Shown here: piece after piece, positions 11,624 through 21,375 of the stretch
Numbering within the stretch: position 1 is the first letter of the stretch
Layout: every line of letters begins with the position of its first letter
From: Neonectria sp. B-13
Taxonomy: Eukaryota; Ascomycota; Sordariomycetes; Hypocreales; Nectriaceae
Assembly (NCBI GenBank): GCA_002682825.1
Contig: NOKP01000001.1
Coordinates: 2,696,387-2,760,386 of the forward strand
Reading direction: 5' to 3'
Length of the DNA stretch: 64,000 nt
Translations under genes and position numbers: made by a program
Notes under the pieces: model-generated
The model's input: the letters and a program-made list of their open reading frames with translations, nothing else
Told to the model about the DNA's origin: nothing
The model's database searches: none

Positions 11624-14182
11624 ATGTCGTCTGAACGCCTCAATGTTATTGCCTTAATCTCAGGTGGAAAAGACAGCTTCTACAGTCTGCTCCACTGCAT
11701 CGAGCATGGTCACCGCATTGTGGCTCTGGCCAACCTCTTCCCCGGGACCGGCACTGAGATTGGGTCAGGCATCCCAGCTCTGGAGCAGGATCAGTCGCCG
11801 CTCCACGACTCGCCGCCGCAACCCTCGCTGCCGCACTCGCCATCCCAGCCACACGCAGCGGCTGAATCCGAGGCCGCGTCCTCGTTCCCTCTTCCCCCAG
11901 GACTCCAGATCATCGACCCGGCTGCGTGGGCCTGGCCCGCGGCTGGGGCGGCCACCCGCGACCACGGCCATGGCCACACCCAAGACGAACCCTCGCCGAA
12001 GGACCTAAACAGCTTCATGTACCAGACTGTCGGACACGAGATCCTGCCCCTGTACGCCGCCGCCACCGGCCTGCCACTTTATCGCCTACCCATTAGTGGT
12101 TGCGCCGTCCACCATGAACGGGATTACGACGCCGCCGGCGCTCAGGACACCGAGGAGACCGAGTCCATGATTCCCCTGCTCCGTGCCATCATGAGTCGCC
12201 ATCCCGAGGCCAATGCCCTGTGTGCCGGCGCCATCCTCTCGACCTACCAGCGCACCCGCGTCGAGTCAATCGCCCTGCGCCTTGGCCTCGTCCCCCTAGC
12301 CTACCTATGGCAGTATCCGGTCCTACCACCCCCGTATCCCGCCACCGACGCCGCCGCCAGTGAGACTCAACTGCTGAGTGACATGGCTCACGCCGGGCTC
12401 GAGGCACGGATCATCAAGGTCGCCAGCGCGGGCCTCGACGAGGGCCATCTGTGGGAGCGTGTATCGAGTGAGGATGGCGCCCGCCGTGTGAAGAGCGCCC
12501 TGCGCAAGTTCGGCTCCGCTGACGACGCGGCCGCTCTTGGTGAGGGTGGCGAGTTCGAGACCATCGTCGTGGATGGACCTGCGGATCTCTTCAGAAAGAG
12601 GATCAGCGTGCCTGAGCACGGGCGGAAGATCGTACGCGAAGGCAGCGGTTGTTCGTGGCTGATGTTGACCGGCGCACGGCTCGAGGAGAAGTCAGATCCT
12701 GTTCAAGAGTTGGCAGTGCGCACCCCTGATCTCCTTGATCCGAGGTTCAAAGCCATCCTGGATGGCCTTTCGTTAGTACCCCTGACCCAGAACTTGACGC
12801 GAAGTTTTCGACCATCGCACCGATCGACCTCGTTCACCAGGGGGTCAGGGTCTGCAAGTGCCGACATCGATGTGCTTCGCTGGTCTGTTCTCGCAGAGCC
12901 AGGCTCAAGTGAGAGGTCGATCCAGGAGGAGACGATCCAGATAGTAGAGAAGATCAGAGAGTTGGCATTGGCGGCATCCCTTGACCCCTCTGATCTCACA
13001 AGCACTGTCATCGTCCTGCGTCGCATGGCAGACTTTCCCAAGGTCAATGGCGAGTATGGCAAACTGTTTCCTAAACCAAACCCGCCGTCCCGGGTCACTA
13101 TATCCTGTGGAGATCTACTTCCTCTGGGGACCAACATCGCTGTGTATATCACCGCTCCGTTGTCCCGGGAGGTTGGAGGACGAAACGGACTGCACGTTCA
13201 ATCCCGATCCTACTGGGCGCCTGCAAACATTGGTCCGTACAGTCAGGCCATTGGTGTTCCCGTCACCGTGCGGCAGGAAGAGACGGGCGTGCGGACCGTT
13301 TCCATTGCGGGACAGATCCCTCTAATTCCTGCCACTATGTTGCTTCCCTCCTCGTCTGATACTTCACATGAGCTGCAGATCGTGCTGTCTCTGCAACACC
13401 TGTGGAGAGTTGGGAAAGAGCTCAAGATTCAGTACTGGACCAGTTCAGTAGCATACTTTCCTCGAGGTGAATCTGTGGCCGACATGCAGCGCAACGCTAA
13501 GATCGCAGGCCTGGTATGGAAACAGGCTCATGGAACCCCAGATGATGAAGAGGACGTGAACGGACCAGACCCTTGGGATCTCAAGTATAACCCAGAATAT
13601 CAGTCACTGGCAGGCGCTGACGCTCAGGACGCAAAGCGCTCCGTTCCAGACTGGTCCATTCTCACGCTCCGTCAGCAGAACGAGCCCGAGACATGCATCC
13701 CCCCTATGTTCGCAGTCGAAGTGGAGGAACTGCCCCGGCAGTCCGCCGTGGAATGGCATGCTCATAATGGTCTCTCCAAGGTGGATGAGAGTAGCCTTGA
13801 GTTGACTTTCGATCCCGAAGTCGGGACTCCAGGTTGGAGGGCATGGCAGTCCATTGTCAAAGCTGAGAAGGCTACTCTTGTCTACACCACAGTGTCCTGT
13901 AGCTTTGAGCAGCAGCATGGAAGCCAGTCCTTTGAGGGTTTATTCAAGACGATGAACGTTGTTTTCCTGGACTCGCTTCGCCGCCTCAACTCGAATGGAC
14001 CGGAGCTCGATATTCGAAGACCGTATCTTGTCTACGTGGATGCCGTTGAAGTAGAGTATGCGTGGGGGCTTACCGAAAGCGCATGGGACGGCCCTGCCAT
14101 TATTCCATGTCGATCGATCTGGTCTTCAGCTGGCGAGAGATTGACGGTGGTGGCTTTATATGAGACCGTATTTTACGCATGA
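11624..14182 (+). CDS. DPH6: Diphthine-ammonia ligase (Dph6) with C-terminal Rid/YjgF-like domains
   Basis: A single 852-residue frame. The N-terminus carries the PP-loop ATP-binding motif SGGKDS at residues 13-18, followed by conserved Dph6 stretches LNSFMYQTVGHE, LPLYRLPI and GEGGEFETIVVDGP (about 305-320). In the family this domain adenylates diphthine on histidine of elongation factor 2 and amidates it with ammonium, the last step of diphthamide synthesis, in the cytosol. From about residue 530 (PANIGPYSQA) two degenerate Rid/YjgF-like domains follow, the same arrangement as yeast Dph6; the mammalian enzyme lacks them. Between the PP-loop region and LNSFMYQ lies a Pro/Ser/Ala/His-rich insertion (about residues 45-125) that looks disordered and contains an unusual GHGH run. 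ATG context is ACCATGTCG. Function very likely from domain order. Confidence 0.93.
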   Translation: MSSERLNVIALISGGKDSFYSLLHCIEHGHRIVALANLFPGTGTEIGSGIPALEQDQSPLHDSPPQPSLPHSPSQPHAAAESEAASSFPLPPGLQIIDPAAWAWPAAGAATRDHGHGHTQDEPSPKDLNSFMYQTVGHEILPLYAAATGLPLYRLPISGCAVHHERDYDAAGAQDTEETESMIPLLRAIMSRHPEANALCAGAILSTYQRTRVESIALRLGLVPLAYLWQYPVLPPPYPATDAAASETQLLSDMAHAGLEARIIKVASAGLDEGHLWERVSSEDGARRVKSALRKFGSADDAAALGEGGEFETIVVDGPADLFRKRISVPEHGRKIVREGSGCSWLMLTGARLEEKSDPVQELAVRTPDLLDPRFKAILDGLSLVPLTQNLTRSFRPSHRSTSFTRGSGSASADIDVLRWSVLAEPGSSERSIQEETIQIVEKIRELALAASLDPSDLTSTVIVLRRMADFPKVNGEYGKLFPKPNPPSRVTISCGDLLPLGTNIAVYITAPLSREVGGRNGLHVQSRSYWAPANIGPYSQAIGVPVTVRQEETGVRTVSIAGQIPLIPATMLLPSSSDTSHELQIVLSLQHLWRVGKELKIQYWTSSVAYFPRGESVADMQRNAKIAGLVWKQAHGTPDDEEDVNGPDPWDLKYNPEYQSLAGADAQDAKRSVPDWSILTLRQQNEPETCIPPMFAVEVEELPRQSAVEWHAHNGLSKVDESSLELTFDPEVGTPGWRAWQSIVKAEKATLVYTTVSCSFEQQHGSQSFEGLFKTMNVVFLDSLRRLNSNGPELDIRRPYLVYVDAVEVEYAWGLTESAWDGPAIIPCRSIWSSAGERLTVVALYETVFYA

Positions 14183-14357
14183 TACGACGATATGAGTGAG
14201 AGACGAGAACATGAGAGAAGACAAAAGTTTGATTTTGGTTTACCCGCTCCGCATGACAATACCTCCCGAAACAATGACGACAAGTTGATGATCCCTGGGA
14301 TTTCAACAAGCCAATGACGAAAGGAAAGTGAACGAGAACACAATTGTATGTTTACCC

Positions 14358-15498
14358 CTAAAGATTCAACAAGTCCATGGCCGCAGCAGGATATCGTGTC
14401 CCGGCCGTTGTGAACGAGGCTAGGACCTCACCAATCTCCGCCATGTCCTTGTCCGTCAAGTCGACGATGGTGGCATTCTCGCGGATGCGGTCTGGGTTGG
14501 TGGACCCTGGGATAGGGATAATCTTGGGCATGCCCGGGCTGCGGGAAAGGGCGAGGAGCCAGTTGATGGCAACCTGGCCGGCGGTGCAGCCTTTGCGCTT
14601 GGCGATTTCCTCGACCTTGGCCACAAGCTCGAGGTTCTTCAGCAGGTTGTCGCCCTGGAAACGCGGGTGGTGCAAGCGCATGTCGCCCTTGGGAATGTCT
14701 TCGGCAGACTTGATCTTGCCGCCGAGAAGGCCTCTCCCTAGAGGAGCTGTTGGTGATGCGTGTTAGTCCCTGGGATATTGTGGTCGATGTTGGCTTTCGG
14801 GGGTCGACGACTTACAGTATGCGAGAACGGGGACATTCAATTCGCCGCACGCTTCGAGCAGGCCGTTGGTCATTGGCTCATTGTAGAAGAGAGACAGTTC
14901 CAGTTCGATGGAAGTGATGGTGTACTTCTCGGCCGCCTTGCGCAGCGTGTCGGCGTTGATCTCAGAGCACGAGATGCCGTCTATCTTGCCGGCCTTGACA
15001 TACTCGTCGATGGCGGCCAGCGTCTCCTCGGTGTAGTCGGCCTTGGGATCCTTCCGGGCGGCCTCGAACTGGTTGATGCGGCCGTTGGGGCCCAGGGTAC
15101 GGATGCACTCGTCGATGCTCTCGCGGATGCCGGCCTTGGAGCCGCGCGGCACGAAGTCGCGACCAAAGGCGCCCTTGATGTTGACGACGATGCGGGAGGC
15201 ATCCTCGGGGTAGCGCTCGAGGTAGCGCCGTAGCAGGGCGAGAGAGTTGCCGTCCGGGGGGCCATAGAACTCGCCGCCGTTCATGTAGTTGCAGCCGGCA
15301 TCAAGAGCGGCGCGGATACAGGCAAATGCCTGGTCGTCGGGGACGGCGTAGGCAGTGAGACCTGGCAAGAGGATGAGATGGTGAGAATCGGATTCTGGAT
15401 TGCTGCGTGATGGGAGTGTCATGGGGAGGACTGGCAGACTTACCTAGAAGCCCATAGCCAATGTCTCCAACTTCTTTGCCGGCAATCTTGTAAGTCAT
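14358..15498 (-). CDS. Aldo-keto reductase, pyridoxal reductase (Plr1) type
   Basis: Predicted 329 residues from three exons: 15498-15444, 15361-14816 and 14746-14358 (introns 82 and 69 bases, both GTAAGT donors). The joins restore family sequence: ...YGLLG|LTAYAVPDD and ...VLAY|SPLGRGLLGG. Features seen are NGGEFYGP with the expected catalytic tyrosine region (about 50-58), VVNIKGAFG with the lysine strand, the SEINADTL helix and IPGSTNPDRI near the end, which binds NADPH phosphate in this superfamily. The NGGEFYGP and 'GLLG..' signatures resemble S. pombe Plr1, which reduces pyridoxal to pyridoxine with NADPH in vitamin B6 salvage. Related fungal reductases share the fold, so the substrate is inferred. 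The next gene upstream (beyond 1.5 kb) is unrelated. Confidence 0.87.
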
Positions 15499-17064
15499 GA
15501 TGATGAGATGGATGGTGGTGTGTCTGAAGATGTAGAAGATGTAGACTATAAGATTCTCTGTTGAGCTGACTTCATTAGAACGACTGAGAGGGCCGAGACG
15601 ATGCTATTTATTCTCCTCTGTAGTTTGCGAGACCCCGTTGTCTTTATGCCGTCGTGACGCTTCCGTCGTGAACGAGACGAACGAGCCGTGCCGGAAGTCG
15701 GAAGTAAGGCGGTAGCTCCGGGGCCTGTGGCTGGTGAAGAGCCGTTCGTGGCGTCGATGCCGAGACCATTTTCCCAATTAGGAAGTCAATCTGGCTGTTC
15801 CACACGGGGACCGGCGCCGGTATGGCGGAGGGAGACGGCGGTCTGTTTTATCTCCGGGTGATTAAGGCCCGGGGTTTAAGTTAGCGACCGGACTGTGGAT
15901 GGGGGCTTGTTCGGAGGAGTGCGGACTGGACGGACCGGACGGACTGGACGGACTCCGCGGATCGGAGTAGAGAGTCTGGACGACTACGTAGTAGGCATCG
16001 TCGGTGATGGGTTGTGGGATGGCGAGGAGGCAGCCGGATTTAGACGGTCACGGACTACGAAGTACATCGACAGCTACGGGTCGTCGGGGTGCAGTCATCT
16101 CTGGCTTGCTCTTGGGGGGGTTTCTTCCTATGAGGCACGGCGGCGATTCCTCAAGGACACTGCGGCTCGGCCAGGCAACTGCAACTGCATCTGCAACTGC
16201 AGTAGGAAGCTTGTGAACTACTTCGCAAGGTAATTTACTCGAAACGAATCTGGGCTGGTGCATCACGAGAGGGGATGGGAGGCTGGATGAGCACCTGGCC
16301 CGATTGGGCGGTGTTGGCCGTTGTGGTCAGATGATGGGCAGATGCATATATATATGGAGGACTAGAGGACTGGGCACGCGGAGAGGTGCATTTGGCCTAG
16401 GAGAGGGAATTGACTGAACTGAAGGTGAAGACTTCGGATGACGACGATGTCGTTTGAGAGTCGGAGTAAAGACGAAAGCGCTACTGAGATTTCGCATATC
16501 GACCGGCGTCGGTTATCTGGGCTGTGTGGTGCCTGTAAGCTGTCTAAGCCAATCCGCGATGATTGTGGTGGTTGACGTGCTTGCTGGACCATCTGGTGCC
16601 ATCACCAACGCCCAGCGCGGTCTTCTCCAGTGGTCTTCCAGTGGTCCTCCAGTGGTCTCCCCCAGAGATCGGGGCCTTGGCAGTGGGCGAGTGCAAGGTG
16701 CAACCTTCCCGAGCGTTCAGCCCCCCGTTGACACCCTGGGAAACCTAAAAGGCTAGCTGGAAGTGCTCGTGCTTGTAGCACTTGTAGCGCACACTCATTG
16801 GACAGCCTCGGCTATGCATCGGCGGACCCTGCATCCATGCATATCGCCGTAGTCTGTGACAAGACACGCTGCCGAAAAGACGCCATCCTACTAAGTTCTA
16901 GCTTGTGCGTTGCCATTGAGAAGCAGCGAGAAGGAAGAAGGACAAGACATCCCCGTTGCAGAGATAACGCCCGCAGGCCGCCGGACGCAGATGCTGCGTT
17001 GACGTGACTTTACCTACTTACTTACTTACTTACATATATACATTAGAGGCCCAACGCCGCCGCC
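15499..17064. other. Intergenic divergent promoter region
   Basis: Lies between the divergent reductase and DUF202 genes. No coding frame is supported. It contains one TACGAAGTA at 16056-16064, a near-palindromic CTACGTAG at about 15983, and a (CTTA)n run ending just upstream of the next start codon. Confidence 0.5.
17011..17036. repeat. (CTTA)n microsatellite next to start codon
   Basis: About five copies of TTAC/CTTA followed by ATATATA end about 25 bases before the ATG at 17065. The array probably lies in the leader or core promoter of that gene. Confidence 0.75.
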
Positions 17065-18305
17065 ATGGCCGACCCCAAGCACGCTGTCGTCCCCGTCCCC
17101 GCCGCCGCCGCCGCCGCCCTGACGCGATCATCATCAACCGGCACCTCTCTCCTGGGCAGGACGTCGTCGACCGCCAGCTTCAACCGTCCCTCTGCCACCG
17201 CGGAGCGCATCAGCGAGATTCTCGAGGTGGGTTCCCGTCCAATTGTCTCAGGCCGTCCCGCATCGGCGCATGGCTCCGGTTGCATCGCCCGGTTTCGTCC
17301 CGTCCCGTCCATCTTTCTTTCTCCCTCTCTGCTTGCCCAATACACAACTCCCATTCGTATATACACATACACACACACACGCCTACGCTCGACGGAATCA
17401 AGCATCATCTCAGACCGCTGGCTAACGGCCTACCCCCCTCAGACCGGCCTTGAACGCGCCTCAACCATGGGCACCGGCACCGCTTCGCCCAAGTCTCCCC
17501 GGGCCCCCGGAAGCCCTGCCCCCGTCGCCCGGCATCCGTCCGCGAACTCGGCGCCCTTCCCGATCCCCGAGGACAGCAGCGCCGACGAGATGACGGGCAT
17601 CATGTCCCGCGGCTCCGACCTCAACTACCAAGCCATCCACACCACCAGCACCCACAGCTCCGGCCCGCGCCCACGCAAGACGCCCTCCCGCGCCTCCCGC
17701 CGCTCGTTGCCCGCCTCCAAGCTACCCGACGACCGTCCGCCGGCTTCCCTCCCCGACATGCAATACACCCGCCAGGCCGAGCCCGAGGAGAAGAGCCTGC
17801 CGTGGTGGCGGGCCCAGCTGCTGAAGTTCCAGTCCATTGAGCTGGAAAACAAGGGCAGCGTGGCGAGAGATCACCTCGCCATCGGTAGCTACTCCCGTCG
17901 CAGCTTTTGCTCCCAACCTGACTAACGGCTGTTGCGTCCATTGTAGAGCGAACGTTCCTCGCCTGGCTCCGCACTTCCCTCGCCTTCGCCTCCATCGGCA
18001 TTGCCGTCACCCAGCTCTTCCGCCTCAACACATCCCTCGCCGAGGGCAACGGCAACCGGAAACCCGACAAGAACATGGACACGCTGCGACGGATGGGCAA
18101 ACCTCTGGGAGCCACCTTCCTGGGCATCAGCATCTTGATCCTGTTCCTCGGCTACAAGCGATACTTCCAGGCCCAGCACTGGGTCATGCGGGGCAAGTTC
18201 CCCGCCAGTCGCGGCACCGTGACCATTGTCGCCTTTGTGGCATTTGCCATCATGGTCGCATCCTTGGTGGTGGTGATTGCTATACACCCGTCGACCGAAC
18301 TGTAG
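17065..18305 (+). CDS. DUF202/VTC-type multispan membrane protein
   Basis: Predicted 320 residues from exons 17065-17226, 17443-17884 and 17947-18305. Introns of 216 and 62 bases are closed by CCCCTCAG and TTGTAG. The last join recreates the hallmark SVARDHLAIERTFLAWLRTS (residues about 190-212) of the DUF202 family, to which the small vacuolar transporter chaperone subunit Vtc1 belongs. Three hydrophobic helices follow (about 212-225, 243-263 and 284-308). The first 190 residues are Ser/Pro/Ala-rich, low complexity and probably cytosolic, and include a polyalanine run at about 13-19. Vtc1 is about 130 residues without such a tail, so this is a DUF202 relative rather than clearly Vtc1; many fungi carry this uncharacterised form. 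Role in polyphosphate synthesis is not shown by the sequence. Confidence 0.85.
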
Positions 18306-18885
18306 GCGTGTGTGTGCGTGCTTGTATTCATTGCGGTGACGACATAATTTGTGAACATCGTTACCTTACGTAAGGCATGGGACATTTCGGATTCTGGGAG
18401 CGGTGCTTTTTATTGTTTTTATCCTGAAGACGGGACGGTAATGGGAACCTACTGTGTTGGTCTTGGATCTTGATCCAGATGTCGACGGAGCTTTTGAGCG
18501 GGGCATGCATCATGACTTTGATACCACGGCAGTTGTGCGCGTACGATTGGGAGCCAATTCCCACGTGATGACTTAGACGACCAAGTATTTATTGCAATGT
18601 CGATACCAACATGGCTGATCAAATGTCTTGCGCCTTTGAGCACGTCCCCGTTTCCAGGCCAGCGCGGGTGGTGGTGATGACGATTCACCATCGCTCATGG
18701 ACATGTTTTGGCTATGGCGGGGTTCCTCAGAGACCTCACCTAGCCAGCCACATGCCACTTTCATCCCTCTTCACTCACTCGTTCACGCACCCAGTCGCCC
18801 CCTCCGTATACACTATCTTTCTTTCACCTCTCATCATCCTACACTACGACCGCCACCACCACCACCGTGCTCACCTCGTACAATC
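18306..18885. other. Intergenic: 3' flank of DUF202 gene and helicase promoter
   Basis: No coding frame is supported. The last 120 bases are CT/CA-rich (CACCACCACCACCG before the ATG), typical of leaders here. Confidence 0.5.
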
Positions 18886-21375
18886 ATGACTCCAAAGGGC
18901 CCCGTCGACATCCCCGCCTTCGCCGGCACCCAGCTCGCCCTGCTGGACCAGGAGCTGCAGAGCGAGGTCCTCGAGACGAGCAGCCTCATCGCCAACCATA
19001 GCCCGACGGGCCTGCAGCGCGCCGGCATGGCCCTGACTAACCTCGTCGTCTCGGCGCAGCGCACGGGGCTCGGCGGCCGCACCGTGCTGCACCTCGGGCC
19101 CGACACCGCCACGGCCCGCTCCGGCGACGACGAGCTACCGGAGCACGGCCTCCGCACCGGCGACATCGTCCTCGTCGCCGAGCAGCCCGCCGGGAGCGCC
19201 AAGAAGCGCGAGGTCAAGGAGCTGGAGCGCAAGGGTGCCCGCGCCGTCGTTACCAAGGTGCAGAGGACCTTTGTGGCCGTGGCCCTGGACGACGGCAAGG
19301 AGGAGGCCGCGTTTGCGGGGAGGGTGTGGGCTGTCAAGTTGGCGGATGAGGTCACGCATCGGCGGTATGAGAGCCTCTTTTTCATCTCTGGCTGGGCCAT
19401 GTGCTGATAGACTCGCCTCCGATGCAGCATGAGCTGGACAATGGAGAAGCTGCGGAAGATGGCCGAGGCCGAGTACTCGAGCTTCATCAGAGTTCTCTTC
19501 GGGCTGTCGAGTCCGTCGCCAGTCTCCCGAGATCTAGCCACAGACCCCGACGTGGGAAATCTGGAATGGGTTGAACCGACCCTAAATGACTCTCAGAAAG
19601 ATGCCATCAGATTTGCATTGACCTCTCGTGAAGTAGCCTTGATCCATGGTCCCCCAGGGGTGAGTTGAGCTCCCAAACTCGCGGCTCAACCTCTTCCACT
19701 AACATGCCCCCAGACCGGAAAGACGCACACCCTCATTGAGCTCATCCTACAGATGATCAAGCGCGACCAGAGGATACTAGTCTGCGGCCCTTCGAACATC
19801 TCCGTCGACAACATTGTCGAGCGTCTCTCTCCACACAAGATACCCATTCTCCGGCTCGGACATCCGGCTCGCCTTCTCCCTTCCGTGGTCAACCACTCGC
19901 TCGACGTCCTCACCCAAACATCCGAGGCCGGGGCCATCGTCAAGGAGGTACGGTATGAAATGGACTTCAAGCAGGCCTCCATCAAGAAGACCAAGAGTGG
20001 TAAGGAGCGCAAGGCTATCTATAACGACTTGAAGGAGTTGAGAAAGGAGTACCGCGAGCGTGAGAAGAGCTGTGTCAGCAACCTGATTAGAGGAAGCAAG
20101 GTGGTTCTTGCGACACTCCATGGCGCGGGTGGCTACCAGCTGCGCAACGAGGAGTTCGACGTCGTCATCATCGACGAGGCGAGTCAAGCCCTCGAGGCCC
20201 AGTGCTGGGTTCCCTTGGTGTCGGCCAAGAAGGTCGTCTGCGCTGGCGACCACTTGCAGCTACCTCCCACCATCAAGTCTACTAACTCAAAGGTCAAGCT
20301 GACAGTGAAGGAGGGCGTGAACCCCATCAAGGGGGCGACGCTCGAAACCACCCTCTTCGATCGACTTTTGGCTCTGCATGGCCCCTCCATAAAGCGGATG
20401 TTGACTACCCAGTACCGGATGCACGAGAGCATCATGCGTTTCCCTTCTGACGAATTGTACGAGTCCAAGTTGATTGCAGCAGACGCTGTGAAACAACGAC
20501 TCCTCAAGGACCTAGACTACGAGGTCGAGGACACCGAGGACACCAATGAGCCTCTCATCTTCATTGATACACAGGGTGGGGATTTCCCAGAGAGGAACGA
20601 GGAGGACGACAAGGACAACCCGAAGAAGGGAAGAGGCAGCTTGCACGGCGAGAGCAAAAGCAATGAGATGGAGGCGATACTGGTCCGACAGCACGTAAAA
20701 CAGCTGGTCGAGGCCGGGGTGCGACCCCAAGACATTGCCGTTGTGACCCCATACAACGCCCAGGTATGATCTTCAAGCTGGGGGCATCCATGTGTCACAG
20801 GACCACGATTTTGACTTGCTACCACCCAGCTTGCCATTCTGGCACCCCTCAAGGAGCGGTTTCCTGGCATCGAACTCGGCAGTGTCGACGGCTTCCAAGG
20901 TCGTGAGAAGGAAGCTGTAATCGTGAGCCTCGTGCGCAGCAACTCAGAGGGCGAAGTCGGCTTCCTGGGCGAGAAGCGCCGCCTCAATGGTGAGACCATG
21001 ATCTCTTCACCGGCCCCGTTTTCCCTCCGTATTTGGTCTTGGGGGAAACATCATTCGAGGTTGGGCGCGAAGCTAATGCGAGGGTTTCTAGTGGCAATGA
21101 CACGTCCAAAGCGATCTTTGACAATAATTGGAGATTCGGAAACTGTCCAAAGGTGAGGACGCCGTCACCCCTTCATGCTGGGCCTCGCACCTGCAGACGT
21201 AGCTTGACGATAGTCTGCCGGGAGGGTTCCATCCGCCCACCACCGTGTGATTGAGTTTTTGCTGATGCGTCTGCGCGACAGAGGAAGTAGTTTCCTGAAG
21301 AAGTGGATGCAGTTCCTTGAAGACAATGCCGACCTGCGCTACCCGGACCTGTCGACGGTGACGCATGAAGGATGA
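18886..21375 (+). CDS. HCS1: Superfamily 1 DNA/RNA helicase, Hcs1/SMUBP2 (IGHMBP2) type
   Basis: Predicted 691 residues (yeast Hcs1 is about 683) from six exons: 18886-19364, 19428-19659, 19714-20763, 20830-20989, 21092-21152 and 21282-21375. Every join keeps frame and completes a conserved motif: intron 2 splits Walker A, GPPG|TGKT (residues 234-241), and intron 4 joins [12 protein letters not shown]. Also visible are VVIIDEASQ (motif II), GDHLQLPPT (III), QYRMH (IV), VVTPYNAQ, and VDGFQGREK (V). The N-terminal 150 residues match the beta-barrel/stalk region of the UPF1-like helicases. The family unwinds DNA and RNA 5'-3' with ATP; yeast Hcs1 was purified with DNA polymerase alpha, and human IGHMBP2 associates with ribosomes. 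No R3H or zinc finger follows, as in yeast. Confidence in the family is high. Confidence 0.93.

Noticed and set aside
14358..21375. Secondary-metabolite or catabolic gene cluster around the aldo-keto reductase
   Set aside because: Neighbours are a helicase, a DUF202 protein and Dph6; no synthase, P450, transporter or pathway regulator is adjacent.
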